Assembly: GCA_022414725.1 (NCBI GenBank)
Contig: CM039462.1
Location: 76,010,515 to 76,074,514 of the forward strand
DNA: 64,000 nucleotides
DNA from: Microglena sp. YARC
Taxonomy: Eukaryota > Chlorophyta > Chlorophyceae > Chlamydomonadales > Chlamydomonadaceae
Reading direction: 5' to 3'
The position numbers and the translations under genes are program-made. Of the stretch, positions 21,322 through 33,253 are shown in pieces; the first letter of the stretch is position 1, and each line of letters begins with the position of its first letter. The notes under the pieces are model-generated. The model was not told the DNA's origin. It did no database searches and saw nothing but the letters and a program-made list of their open reading frames with translations.

Positions 21322-22846
21322 AACAGTACCACTGGCCCCGACCTAGGTCGCAGAGTCATCCTATGGCCAGGACAGTGGTCAACAATTGGGGAAGACAAAG
21401 GGTCTAGGGAATCAACCGCAACCTCAGGCATGTGTCCGTTGATGGCGGCAGGGATGCTAGAGACATATGGCGACCCATCATAGGGAGTTAGCCCAGGAAT
21501 GCAGTTATGATCAAACTGCTCATAGAAGAGTACATCACGACTCTCTACTACCTGGCGCAACTTAGGAACCCAAACAAAATAACCCTTACTCACCAGAGAA
21601 TACCCAACCAGTCTACCAGATAACGCCCTTTCGTCTAGCTTATTATGTTTCTTCCCATTGACTAGAGTAACATAGCAGGGGCATCCAAACACACGTAATA
21701 ACGACACATCAGGTTTCACCCCATAAAACAACTCAAAGGGTGTCTTGCGTCCCTGGTTAGGCAGACGGTTTCTAAGGTAACAAGCAGCCAGGAAGGCATA
21801 GGGCAAAAAGGACTTAGTAAGCTTAGAATCCAAGTGGATACTCCTAGCTATATTCTGAAGGACCCCATTATACCTTTCCACAGTTGCATTCTGCTGTGCA
21901 GTGTATGCCAAAGACAACTCATGTACTGCCCCAACCGATTCTAACCAATCCTCGAACCATTTAACTATAAACTCTTTAGCCCTGTCAGATCTCAGACACT
22001 TAAAGGCAAACCCCTGCAGCTGATTTGACCATCTGAGGATGATAGTCTGGACTGCTAAGGGAGCTTCATCCTTGGTCCTCAAGCACAATACCTCAGCATA
22101 GCCAGAGAATTGGTCTACAAGTCACAAGATATAAAACTCCCCACGAAGACCCCTAATATGAACCGGTCCCATGATATCCAAGTGAAGGCGTTGGAGGGGT
22201 GCAAGGACCTCAGTCATGCTTTCTTTAGGAAAAGGGAGACGCTTTCCCTTAGCCTTTTGACAAGCATCACATGGGATCTTACCCATCTTTTGTACTTGAT
22301 GAAGGCTGAGGGTAAGTTCTTAACCATACCACGCTTGACAAGGTTGTGCAAGGCATCATAACCGGGATGACCCAGTCGCCTATGCCACAACCATGCAGGA
22401 GTGGTAGGGATAATAACTCCACCGTCCTCATCAACATCAAGTGCAAAAGCTGGATAATATTCAGCAACCCTCAAACAACGACTGGAGGTGTGACAAGGCC
22501 TACATGCAAACTTATACACACCATCACTGGAAGCAGGAAAGGACCAGAGCACAGAAGAGCCCTGAGTGGCAGTACAACTAATACTATCAAAAGCAATCTT
22601 GCAGTGGAGGGAACGAGCTACAGCATTTACGGACAGGAGATTTACTGGACAGTGGGGTATGTATAGAACATTGGTTAAGGTGATTGATGTTGGTAACCAA
22701 TCACTACATAACACAATGGACCCCATACCCTCTGACCGTTGAATCACCCCATCAGCAAATCGAACTGCAGGCCCAACAGCAGAGGATTCAAACGCAGTGA
22801 ACAACGACCTATCACCTGTGATTGACATCCCAGCTCCCGAGTCCAC
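21264..22846 (-). pseudogene. pol: Element B pol, protease and integrase part (frameshift and nonsense)
   Basis: Protease WHVDSGAGMSITGD near 22846; pre-integrase LWHRRLGHPGYDAL; integrase core LRSDRAKEF and TAQQNATVERYNGV. A frameshift near 22290 precedes the CDACQKAKG zinc ligands, and an in-frame TGA near 22125 interrupts the first catalytic segment (LVDQFSGYAEV). Confidence 0.87.
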
Positions 22847-22927
22847 ATGCCAGATACCTTCAGAAAGACTTGGGCTGCAAATGTTTGAGAACTTAGTCGT
22901 GCAAGAAAATAGGACAGAGCTTACCTC

Positions 22928-25122
22928 CTAGTTCTTTGAAATGGCGTACCCATCGATCTGAGCCTGCAAGGACGACAGCTGCTTACGTGTAAGCGACCCT
23001 GGAAGGGCCAAAGCTACGGGCACCGGTTCAGAACCAGGTGCACGTCCCTTGGCCTTTCTGAGTTCCGGATACTTTGTAAAGCAGCGGTCTTCCGAGTGGC
23101 TCGTTTTCGAACGACAGGGTCCCCAAGTGCAATCCAAGCGCCTCTTGGTGCCCCCGGAACTCTGAGAACCAGATCCCTTGCCCCGCTGGAAAGCAGCATT
23201 AGCAGGGATCTGGGGAGGGTCGCGGGACCAGCCAGGATGCCTTGGATCAGACCTGGGGAGAGACACATTTAAGAAATCTAACGATCTATAAGCATCAAGA
23301 CAAGACCAGTAGTCTACGGTCTTGTTCTGGTACAACTCAAAGCCAAACTGGAGGCGCAGCGAATCGAATCGAGGGTGAGTGATGCCATTGATTATAGTGT
23401 GCATCGCGTGACGCTGCGGCTGCGGGTATCCGCACTGCGAAGATCAGTGCACAACTGCCGCACCCTGCGAAAGAACACATCCACGGGTTCAGAGTTGTTC
23501 ATGGTCACACTACGAAGCTCAACAAGCATGAGGGGAACCCGAGCAGCAAGGGCATCAGCAATGCTGCCTCTTGATATGCAGTAAGATATCGCGAGGTGTA
23601 GCAAAATCCTGATACACCTGTACCATCGGTTCCGTCATGTGCGCGAGCATCATGGTGAGACACATGAACTCCTGGCGTGCAAGGGGCAGGGTACTAAATC
23701 CTAACAGTGCAGGATCTACACGAGTCTGACTAGGAGAGGCAGGTGGTGAGGCAACAGGCGAAAACGGCGTGGCATCATACATAGCGCGAACCGACAGAAA
23801 GTACTCGGCAGCGATGCCAGCATCATATGCACGCTGGTCATCAAGGTTCTCAATCTCATCCAAAGAACTCGCAACATTTACGAGTAGCTCAAAATCTGGC
23901 CTAGGAGGTACAAGCTGAGAGGAACTTTGGCAAACTGGTACTTGCGTAGATTTGCATTTCGAACTCCCAATCCACCAAAGGTAGCACCACCAGGAGGGGG
24001 GTAGTCAATCCCTGCCTGCACAGGCCCCAGATAAGCACGGCATGCATGACCCAACTCAGAGAACACCATCACTCGCCTAGCCCGCCCCTTCGTATCTAGA
24101 TTAGCCCGAGTGGCAGCCTGATCCATCCTACAGTACAAAGTGCGGTCCAAGGAGTCACCAGCTTTCTGCGCCTGGCGAATTTGGCGGCAACTCCGCACAT
24201 CCATGCGCGAAGGTGTGGAGCCATCAAGCAGGTGCTCCCAGGATAAGCATCCCAGCGAGCGATTCGGGTAGTAGGGCAGGGGGGGAGGAAAAGGAGAAGG
24301 GGCAGGAGGCTGCTCCACCGGTGGAGGTGGAGGTGGATTCAGGGAGGGGCCAGCAGCATCGCTGTGGACACTCGAGGCAGCAGCAGCAGTCTCACGAGAC
24401 CGCGTGTGGTAGCCAGCCAGAGCTCGCTCAGAAGGGTTGCGAACAAAGGGGAGGGGAGGAATCAAAGGACCAAGTGACGAGCTTCTCAGCAAAGTCGGCA
24501 TAGCCAACTCAGGTACCGCAGGTGGATGCGGAGGAGCAGTCGGAGGCTTGTAGACAGGAGGAGGAGGAGGAGGAGAAGGAGCCGACTGGTGCTCAAACAC
24601 CGGAGACTCAAAAACACGAGTGGCAGTGGAAGGTGTGACTCCACCGAAGTGACCACTCCGCGCACTCTGTAGGTCTTCCTCTTCGTCGTCATCGTCATCC
24701 TCAGTGTAGTAGCCATCTTCATGCTTATGGCGAGCCAGATCAGCATTGTCATACTCAAAACGGGCATCAGGAGGCGGAGGAGAAGACTTGTATTTGATGA
24801 TCTGAGTCGAGACGCAGCATAGACGCATCAGAATATCCTCTACCTCAGGAAGGAGGCGTTGGACAAGAGGAGAAGGAGGGAGAGAAATGGAGGTTTGGTA
24901 GGGGGGGATGTCTTCCATGATGGCGGAAGGAGACTCATCTAAGGCAGCAGAGGCCGCTGGCGCGCAATCATCAAGCCAATCAGTGGGAACACGAGTCTTG
25001 AACGGAAGAATGCGGTCGCAGCCATTGGATACAATGACGCTCTCCATACCGCGCGACCAAGACAAACCATTCTGTGGGGTTAGCTTTTCGAAGCCGGCAG
25101 GAGGCCCACGCGGAAGTTGCAT
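22928..25122 (-). pseudogene. gag: Element B gag (three frameshifts)
   Basis: Frame 25122-23878 begins MQLPRGPPAGFEKL and has acidic and Pro-rich parts. It shifts near 23900 to ...SSLDEIENLDDQRAYD, again near 23580, and near 23400 to the C-terminal part. The putative zinc knuckle CTWGPCRSKTSHSEDRC has a changed spacing (CX4CX5HX4C). It ends with TAG at 22930-22928, and pol continues in the same frame. Confidence 0.83.
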
Positions 25123-25159
25123 TATAAAGCAGTGGTAGATCGAGATGAAGCCCAGAACC

Positions 25160-25553
25160 TATCAGCTATTAAGCACTTCTAAGAGTGGACAGAGATGTAT
25201 GCAGCGGAGACAGACGCGCCAATCTATACACAGAGACGAGAATGACGTTACAAGCAAGGACGTACACTAAAGGACACCAGCGGTGGGCGAAGTGGATGCC
25301 TGTAACCTGAATAGACCCTAAGCCCGGATCTTGTCACCCTGACACCGTTTAACACAGGACATGTCAGGGAGAGACCGATAAGACACAGAGAGACAGGCAG
25401 TCAATAGGAAGCTGACACTGAGTCACTAAAGGATGACTCAGTTCTACGGGAAGCTATCACTATGGGAAGCTATCAGGGCCGATAGTTCTAAGGGAGTACA
25501 TAAGTAGTCACCAAGTCATAAAACGCTTGAGAGCACCGCAATTCATGCTGACA
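25160..25553 (-). repeat. 5' LTR of element B
   Basis: 394 bp; in transcription sense it starts TGTCAGCATGAATTGCGG and ends AATAGCTGATA. GGTTCTGGGC follows as the primer-binding position. Confidence 0.92.
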
Positions 25554-26828
25554 CGAATCTAAGAAATCCTATCTGCCGCTAGCTCCAGGCACAGGCGCTT
25601 CAGAAGTGGGGAGCAAAGCAAGGAGGGAGATATTCGCAACCTCGGAACTTTGAAAAATATCTCTACCTAATGCTCTTCAGCCTCCGCCCAGCGTACCCTC
25701 TATAATTTTGAGTGTTTTGGAAACCTGCACTTGAGGCTGTACAACCTGTTGGGCTTGTGCAGGGTATCTTGTCCAGGCAGTTTCCAACACAAGGCATGTA
25801 TACAGGGGAGCTCTATGGTCTGCAATATAAACAACCCGCTTAAGCTGTGTATGCGACGCAACAGGCGATGTTCTACGCGTCCTGAACAATCCTGATCCAC
25901 GCATCAATACTTAAAATAGGAGTGCCAGGCTCAGAACACTTGGTTACAATATGTAGTCATCATGGTCCATTGTGTGGCAGACGCAGATCCAGTGGGTTGG
26001 TTGGGTCACCAAAGCAGATATTCGAGGGTCTGTTGCATTCCAGAGGGTCTGGGTGCTTTGCAAACGCAGGTTTGGTGGGATGTATAAATGATCAGGTGTC
26101 TACCGTATCAAGTACTTTGGGGTTAAGAACCGGTATGTTCCGCTGATTGCTATCCAGCCTCGGCAGGATGTTGTGAAGGCTTGTCTTAGTTTTTTTTTTT
26201 AAGTTGTGAAAGGACTTTCACCGCAGGAGGTGGGGCTCCAGACACAAAAATGGCATATCTATGACACTCAATATGGTGCGGATGGTAGGCCTGCAAAGTG
26301 CAGACCCGCCAGGAAACTTCCTGCCCCCCCCCTGCCCTCCCCCCCTGTTCTCTCTTGGCCCTCCCTGCCCCCCCCTGCCTACTCAGATCAATACGTAAAT
26401 CAGGTTGAACCCGTGCAGATGAAAGTTGAATCTTCCTCCATGCAGTATATTCCTAATTCCTTATAATGCCCGAGTGAAGGTTCATCTCGTACTCCTTCCA
26501 AGTTACAGCGTGATAGCATTCCTGTAGAGTGGTATCATTGTGAGCAGGGCTTTTAAGGTTTTTGAAGCTCGGGGTTTCTCACACTCGCCAAAGCACCTGC
26601 GTAGCTCGTGAAGCCACGCCAATCGCCACTACACACAGGCTCGCTCGGCAACAATGTACGCCAGCGTTTCCCCGTTTCCACGCGCCCTGCTTTTCGTCTT
26701 TACATCCTTTCACCCTTTCGAATCGCACTATCCGTCCAACAAACTCCAGCTGAGCTATATCCGTGCGACAAGAACGAACAAGAAAGGGAGACATGATCCA
26801 ATAGATTTCTTGATACCTGCGTTTCCAA
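25554..26828. other. Upstream region of the RBR ligase gene
   Basis: No coding motif recognised. It contains C-rich runs at 26320-26375. It should hold the promoter and 5' UTR of the gene starting at 26829, but no TATA box or initiator could be assigned with confidence. Confidence 0.45.
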
Positions 26829-26929
26829 ATGGCTGGACAGCCGGGCGCGCATGGGACTGCAGGAGCCCGTGCGGACGTCCCCCCTAGCCAGAATCGGCTC
26901 AGAAGAGCGCTCATGATGGGGGACGTCAG
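26829..26929 (+). CDS. RBR ligase exon 1 (start codon)
   Basis: ATG in [24 protein letters not shown], then [14 protein letters not shown], an ankyrin-like helix. Donor GTCAG/GTTAGT leaves AG, which joins T of exon 2 to make Ser. No upstream exon was found. Confidence 0.75.
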
Positions 26930-29900
26930 GTTAGTGTTTTGTCCGGGGCGTGGAATGTGTGTTCTGGGTGTGTGTTTTGGTGGTGGTGGTGGTGTGTGTG
27001 TGGGGGTGTGTGGGTTGGGTTGGGTTGGGTTGGGTTGGGTTGGGTTGGGTTGGGTTGGGGGGGGGGGGAGGGGTAGCTACCGGCTAGCTTCTTATAACAC
27101 ACTAGGATCTATCCCGCCGTTACCTACCACCTATGAGTAGGTTATTAAGCAGGTTACATGAACATGTAGATGTATGGTCATACATCAAGATGTGTGCAGA
27201 TACATGCAGAAACATGTATAAATATGCAGACATATGCACATGTGTGTTGGTACATGACGATACATGAAGATTAAAAAAAAAATACATGTAGACCGTACTG
27301 ACAGGAGAATTTAACGTTTCAAATAATTTGACGGTCATTTTGAGGGGTTAAATATAATTACATGTATTACATTTGATGGTATTGTCTAGAGGAATATAGT
27401 TTGACATTACACATTGGACAGTTGTGTATATACATGTAGAACCATAGCCTATCTTTTCAGCTGTGGGCAGCAGTTCCTAGGCAGCTCCCTGATCCAGCCA
27501 CTAGGCAAAGCCCCAAGATGTCAACAGTGCAGGAAAGCTGGTTGTGTCAGCTTCAAGGTGCATTGGGTTGCATCAGGTTTGCTTGACTATCTAGTCAAGG
27601 GAGCTGCCTAGAAGCTGCTCAAATTGATAAAAATAAAACCTAACATTGTTTTTTTGGGGGTTACGCAGATTAGCATCCTGCCCCCTCCATTAGCACTGGC
27701 ACAAGCCCAAAGCTGTAAGCTGCATTGGAATGCCCATCATGCCAGCTTTAAGACACACTAGCTTGGTTCAGGTTTGGCCAAAGGGTAGGGGAAAGGAGCT
27801 GCCCAGAAGCTGCTAAGCGTAGCCAATAAATGAAACAGTGGTAGGGACAGGAAGATACACGTTTATGTAGCACATGTTGACACATATAGGCGATTAGGTA
27901 GATGTAGATACACATGCATGTGTGTCCAGGCCCAAGGGTAGCCAATTAGGCTGGAGGGACTTGCTGAACCTCATACACGTACAGCTTGGCATGTTTTTTG
28001 GTTACAGTCCAAGGGTAGCTAATTAGGCTGGAGTCAGTGTACACATGTGTAGACATATAATTGCAAGTAAATGTGGCAAATGTCGATACATGTAAACAAA
28101 TGTAGACTCGTGTGGATACATGTTAAGAGCTGTACAAACAGTAAGATAAAAAGCTGGACAAACAGGAAGATAGCGAAATGTACAAACAGAAAGCTGTACG
28201 AACAGTAAGATTATGATAATAAGCGGCCAGAGCGATGCCATGAATCCTTGTCACATGTGAAACTTGTAAACTTGTTTGTTGAAATCTCCCACCCTGGAAC
28301 CCTTGCCTGTAGTGCCTTGAAGAAGCTGCTGAGGCAGGACATGGATGCCGTGGCCTGCCTCTCTGTCTGGCAGAAGATGTACGAGTTCTTTGTTGCCGCT
28401 ATTTGGGGATCACCAGTGAGTACTTCTTGATATTATATATTATATATTGCCTCTCTGTCTGGCAGAAGATGTACGATTTCTTTGTTTCCGCTATTTGGGG
28501 ATCACCAGTGAGTACTTCTTGATACTACATGTTATATATTATTCATTTACGCGCGCGCTAACAAAGCGCTGCCTTACGAGGAGGACAGAGGGGGGGGGGC
28601 GGAGGCAAATTCTGTCTCCTAGGCCTGCCTATTCCCTTGTACCCCTTCTTGTCCTCCCTAGCTGCCTTCTTAGCCTCTTTCTCAGCTGCTTCCGCTGCGT
28701 CAGCCGCCTCTATTTCCTTATATTCCTGCTCCAATCTGTCTAAGGTGATGAATCCATCCAAACTCTACCGCTTTCTTTGTTCTGGGGGGGCCTTGGCAGC
28801 CTTCAGCTCATTCAGCTCTGCTTCAAACTCTTTCTGCCTCAGCATCTTACATACGTGAGACATGTATATGCACTTGGAAATAATGTATATGCACTTGGAA
28901 ATAATGTATGTACACTTGGAAATAATGTATATGCACTTGGAAATAATGTATGTACACTTGGAAATAATGTATATAAACTTGGAAATAATGTGTGTACACT
29001 AGGAAATAATGTATGTACACTTGGAAATAATGTATATAAACTTGGAAATAATGTATGTACACTAGGAAATAATGTATGTACACTTGGAAATAATGTATAT
29101 AAACTTGGAAATAATGTATGTACACTAGGAAATAATGTATGTACACTTGGAAATAATGTATATAAACTTGGAAATAATGTATGTACACTAGGAAATAATG
29201 TATGTACACTTGGAAATAATGTATATAAACTTGCAAAAATGTATATACACATGAGAATAATGTATATATACTTGGAAAGATGGCGCTCTGCTGACCCCTA
29301 CAGCTTGCCGCCATGCAACATTCAACAAGTCCAAAATGTGCCATGGATGAATACAGTGCTTTCGTTATTTTCCTTGCAGCCTGCATGATGAAACAATGCA
29401 TAGCTTTATTTTCAGCTACAAGCAGCAGCTTCTAGGCAGCTCCCCGGGCTCTCTCTTCATCGAAACCGCAGGCAACCTAGGGCACCAGGATGCTGATTTT
29501 GTCAGGTTTCCAGTGCTCCTAGAATCTTTGGGTGTGGCCCTGTGGAAGCCTCAGGGAGCTGCCTAGGAGCTGCTGCTGGTGGCTGAAAAAAAAGCCTTGC
29601 AAGAAGGAGAGGATATAGCTCTTGCAGTTGTCCGCAAGATTAAATTATCACTGCAGCACGAACTAACGGCCCCTGTCAAAGGTTGTTTGGGGTGCACTTG
29701 ATCATTTCCCCATCTTTTTAACCCCTCTTAATTCTGAGGTTGGGAGAGTCCCCTAAGTCTATTTGGATACCCCCTGGACTGTAACAAATAACAGTTGCCC
29801 AATACAGCAATTTGTTGCGGCCAGCTCATCAGTTCTTGCTTTCGTTGTAGCCCCTCCTGATATTCAGGTTGGGCAAGTCCCTTTAGCCTATTTGGCTACC

Positions 29901-32900
29901 CTGGGACTGTAACATACATTTCGATGATAAACAACAGGAAGACTGGTGAAGGTAAAAATAACACAGGATGCAAATGCAAATGCATTCTGTGTGTTATTAT
30001 TACCTTTACCTGTGTTCCTGTTTGACTTGAATGTAACATACATACAGATAGTTGCCCAATCTTGTATATGCAAGGAGGGGCAAGCCCTTTTGGACCACTT
30101 GGCCACTTTTTTCATGACCAGGCGTCGCCATTCCGTCGCTGCATGGCAACGCATGGGTCTAGCTAATCTAGTCAGAACTGCCCCCCCCCCCCCCCCCCCC
30201 CCCCGGAACCCTGGGCTCCGCGCTTCACGCTTTGCGGGGTTTGTGGGGCAGCGCGTCACTCTGGGGTCGCACCGAGTTGGTCAATTGGCGACGCATCGCA
30301 CAAAAACACACACAGTTTATTTGGCCACACCTGTAACATGCAAACCTCAATATATGACTCATTCAAAACACCTCTGACAAGCCTCTTTCTTCTTATCCAA
30401 CCCCACCTGCCTCCTCCTTGTATCAATCTTGTATGTGTGAGCAGACGCAAGCCTTTTGTCTACTTGGCTACTCTTGGACTGCAACACGCAAACCTCAATA
30501 AATGACTCATTCAAACACCTTAGAAACACCGGTGTGTTCCTATCCAACTCCACCAGCCTCCTCCTTGTATCAATCTTGTATCTGTGAGCAGAGGCAAGCC
30601 TTTTTGTCTACTTGGCTACTCCTGGACTGCAACACGCAAACCTCAATAGATGACTCATTCAAACACCTCAGACACACCGGTGTGTTCCTATCCAACTCCA
30701 CCAGCCTCCTCCTCGTTTGGACTACTTGTACGCAGCGCCATGTGTGGATACTTGTGTGTAATGCAAGTATGAGTATATATATATGCAGGGAACGGTAATG
30801 TGATATCATATTATGCCGGCAGTCTGACTCGGCTAAAGTTATCATTTATATACAATACCACATGATGCAGTTAGTGTGATATCATACTCGCCTTTGGTCA
30901 ACATCATATGATATGCCTGTCCCTATGTATATGTGAATTGTGAGTTATAAGTGTGTTCATAAATGCATGCCTCTTTTCAACACCTACAACTCGCCTCTGC
31001 CCCCCCCCCCCCCCCACCCCACCCCCCACCCCCCTACCCCCTACCCTACCCCCTCCCTAGCCCCCCACCTACCCTACCCCCTACCCTACCCCAACCCTAA
31101 CCCCTACCAACCCTAACCCATACCCTAAACCCTGCCTACCCTACCCCCAACCCTGCCAGCCCCCCCCTCGTTTAGACTACGTATACGAGGACGATGCCGG
31201 GGCCACTGCAGTCCACTACCTAGCTGCCGGAAAGCTTCTCAGCACCTCCTCCTACACAGACGTTGAAGAGCTATATGTATGGACCCTGTACCGTGTCGCG
31301 TGGGGCGAGGGGAAGGACAGCTCACCAGCAAGGGCTGCAGCACTCCAGTGGTTGTGGAAGGTGGCAGCTGCAGGTGCTGAGGAGTCGAGTTGTATTAACT
31401 TGGGTTTGGTAAACTGGAGGTGGGTGGCTTTATTGATGTGGCACTCATGTGGGACTTGTCTCCTTGTGGTGGTTGGATGTAGTGTGTATGGGTACTACCT
31501 GTACCGTGTCGAAGAGCAACTCACCAGCAAGGGCTGCAGCACTCCAGTGGTTGTGGAAGGTGGCAGCTGCAGGTGCAGAGGAGTCGAGTTGTATTGACTT
31601 GGGGCTCGTGACCTGGAGGTGGGTTGATGAGGGGCTGGTCATGTCGACACTGCTTGCCGTGGGGTTGGTTAACTTGATGTGGGTCGTGGAAGGTGGCAGC
31701 TGCAGGAGCTGAGGAGTCCAGTTGTATTCATGTGGGGCTAGTCAACTTGAGTTGGCTTGATGAGGGGCTTGTTAAGTTGACACGGCTTGCTGTGGGGTTG
31801 GTCAACTTGATGTGGGTCGTGGGAGGTGGCAGCTGCAGGAGCTGAGGAGTCCAGTTGTATTCATGTGGGGCTAGTCAACTTGAGTTGGCTTGATGAGGGG
31901 CTTGTTAAGTTGACACGGTTTGCTGTGGGGTTGGTCAACTTGATGTGGGTCGTGGAAGGTGGCAGCTGCAGGAGCTGAGGAGTCCAGTTGTATTCATGTG
32001 GGGCTAGTCAACTTGAGTTGGCTTGATGAGGGGCTTGTTAAGTTGACACGGCTTGCTGTGGGGTTGGTCAACTTGATGTGGGTCGTGGAAGGTGGCAGCT
32101 GCAGGAGCTGAGGAGTCCAGTTGTATTCATGTGGGGCTAGTCAACTTGAGTTGGCTTGATGAGGGGCTTGTTAAGTTGACACGGCTTGCTGTGGGGGTGG
32201 TCAACTTGATGTGGGTCGTAGAAGGTGGCAGCTGCAGGAGCTGAGGAGTCCAGTTGTATTCATGTGGGGCTAGTCAACTTGAGTTGGCTTGATGAGGGGC
32301 TTGTTAAGTTGACACGGTTTGCTGTGGGGTTGGTCAACTTGATGTGGGTCGTGGAAGGTGGCAGCTGCAGGAGCTGAGGAGTCCAGTTGTATTCATGTGG
32401 GGCTAGTCAACTTGAGTTGGCTTGATGAGGGGCTTGTTAAGTTGACACGGTTTGCTGTGGGGTTGGTCAACTTGATGTGGGTCGTGGAAGGTGGCAGCTG
32501 CAGGAGCTGAGGAGTCCAGTTGTATTCATGTGGGGCTAGTCAACTTGAGTTGGCTTGATGAGGGGCTTGTTAAGTTGACACGGTTTGCTGTGGGGTTGGT
32601 CAACTTGATGTGGGTCGTGGAAGGTGGCAGCTGCAACAGTAGAGGAGTTGAGTAGTATTAACTTAGGGCAGGTAAAAGTGAGGTGGGTGGATGCAGAATT
32701 GCTTTGTGGCTTGTCAACTTTAGGAGGGTGGATGTAGCAGTGATGCAGGGCTGGTAAACTTGAGATCAATTGGTGCAGCATGTAAGGACCCTGAACCGTG
32801 TTGCATGGGGCGAAGGGGAGGATCGCCTCATCAACCAGGGCTGAAGCAATGTAGTGGTTGTGGAAGGTGGTAGGCGTGCAGTAGAATACATGTGGGGCTG

Positions 32901-33213
32901 GTAAACTTTAGGAGGGTGTATGTAGAAGTGATGCAGGGCTGGTAAACTTGAGATGGATTGGTGCAGCATGTTTGGACCCTGAACCGTGTTGCATGGGGCG
33001 GAGGGGAGGATCACTTCATCAGCCAGGGCTAAAGCACTGCTTCAGTTGTGGAAGGTGGAAGCCTCAGGATCGGAAGAGTCCAGTAGTATTAATGTGGGGC
33101 TTGTAAAATTGAGGTGGGTTGCATTGCTGCCTCATGAACGGTGGCTCACCTTATTTGCTTCTGAAGTGCAGGACCTAATGCCAGATCTGCTCATCCCCCC
33201 CCCCCCCCTCACA

Positions 33214-33253
<40 letters not shown>

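Larger units (their letters stand above)
18500..25553 (-). mobile_element. Ty1/copia LTR retrotransposon B, complete, minus strand
   Basis: LTRs at 25160-25553 (5') and 18500-18893 (3'), each 394 bp and identical except for one A/G change. Ends are TGTCAGC...GCTGATA instead of TG...CA. GGTGGAG precedes the 3' LTR on the minus strand. No 5-bp target duplication was found (CCTCC against CGAAT), which suggests rearrangement at one end. The internal order gag-PR-INT-RT-RH fits copia, and all parts carry frame lesions. Confidence 0.93.
28416..31159. other. Intron 2 of the RBR ligase gene
   Basis: Exon 2 copy at 28447-28511; a minus-strand coding-like fragment at 28560-28858; a 19-20-bp satellite (CTTGGAAATAATGTATRTAN) at 28863-29275; MITE-1 at 29398-29597; GTTACAGTCC family copies; poly-C at 30181-30204; acceptor copies of exon 3 at about 30395-30720; hAT-like MITE at 30786-30925; C-rich CCCTAACCC-type tract at 31000-31150. 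Confidence 0.7.

Noticed and set aside
28863..29275. CRISPR-like array
   Set aside because: Direct repeats without unique spacers, inside a eukaryotic intron; it is a simple satellite.
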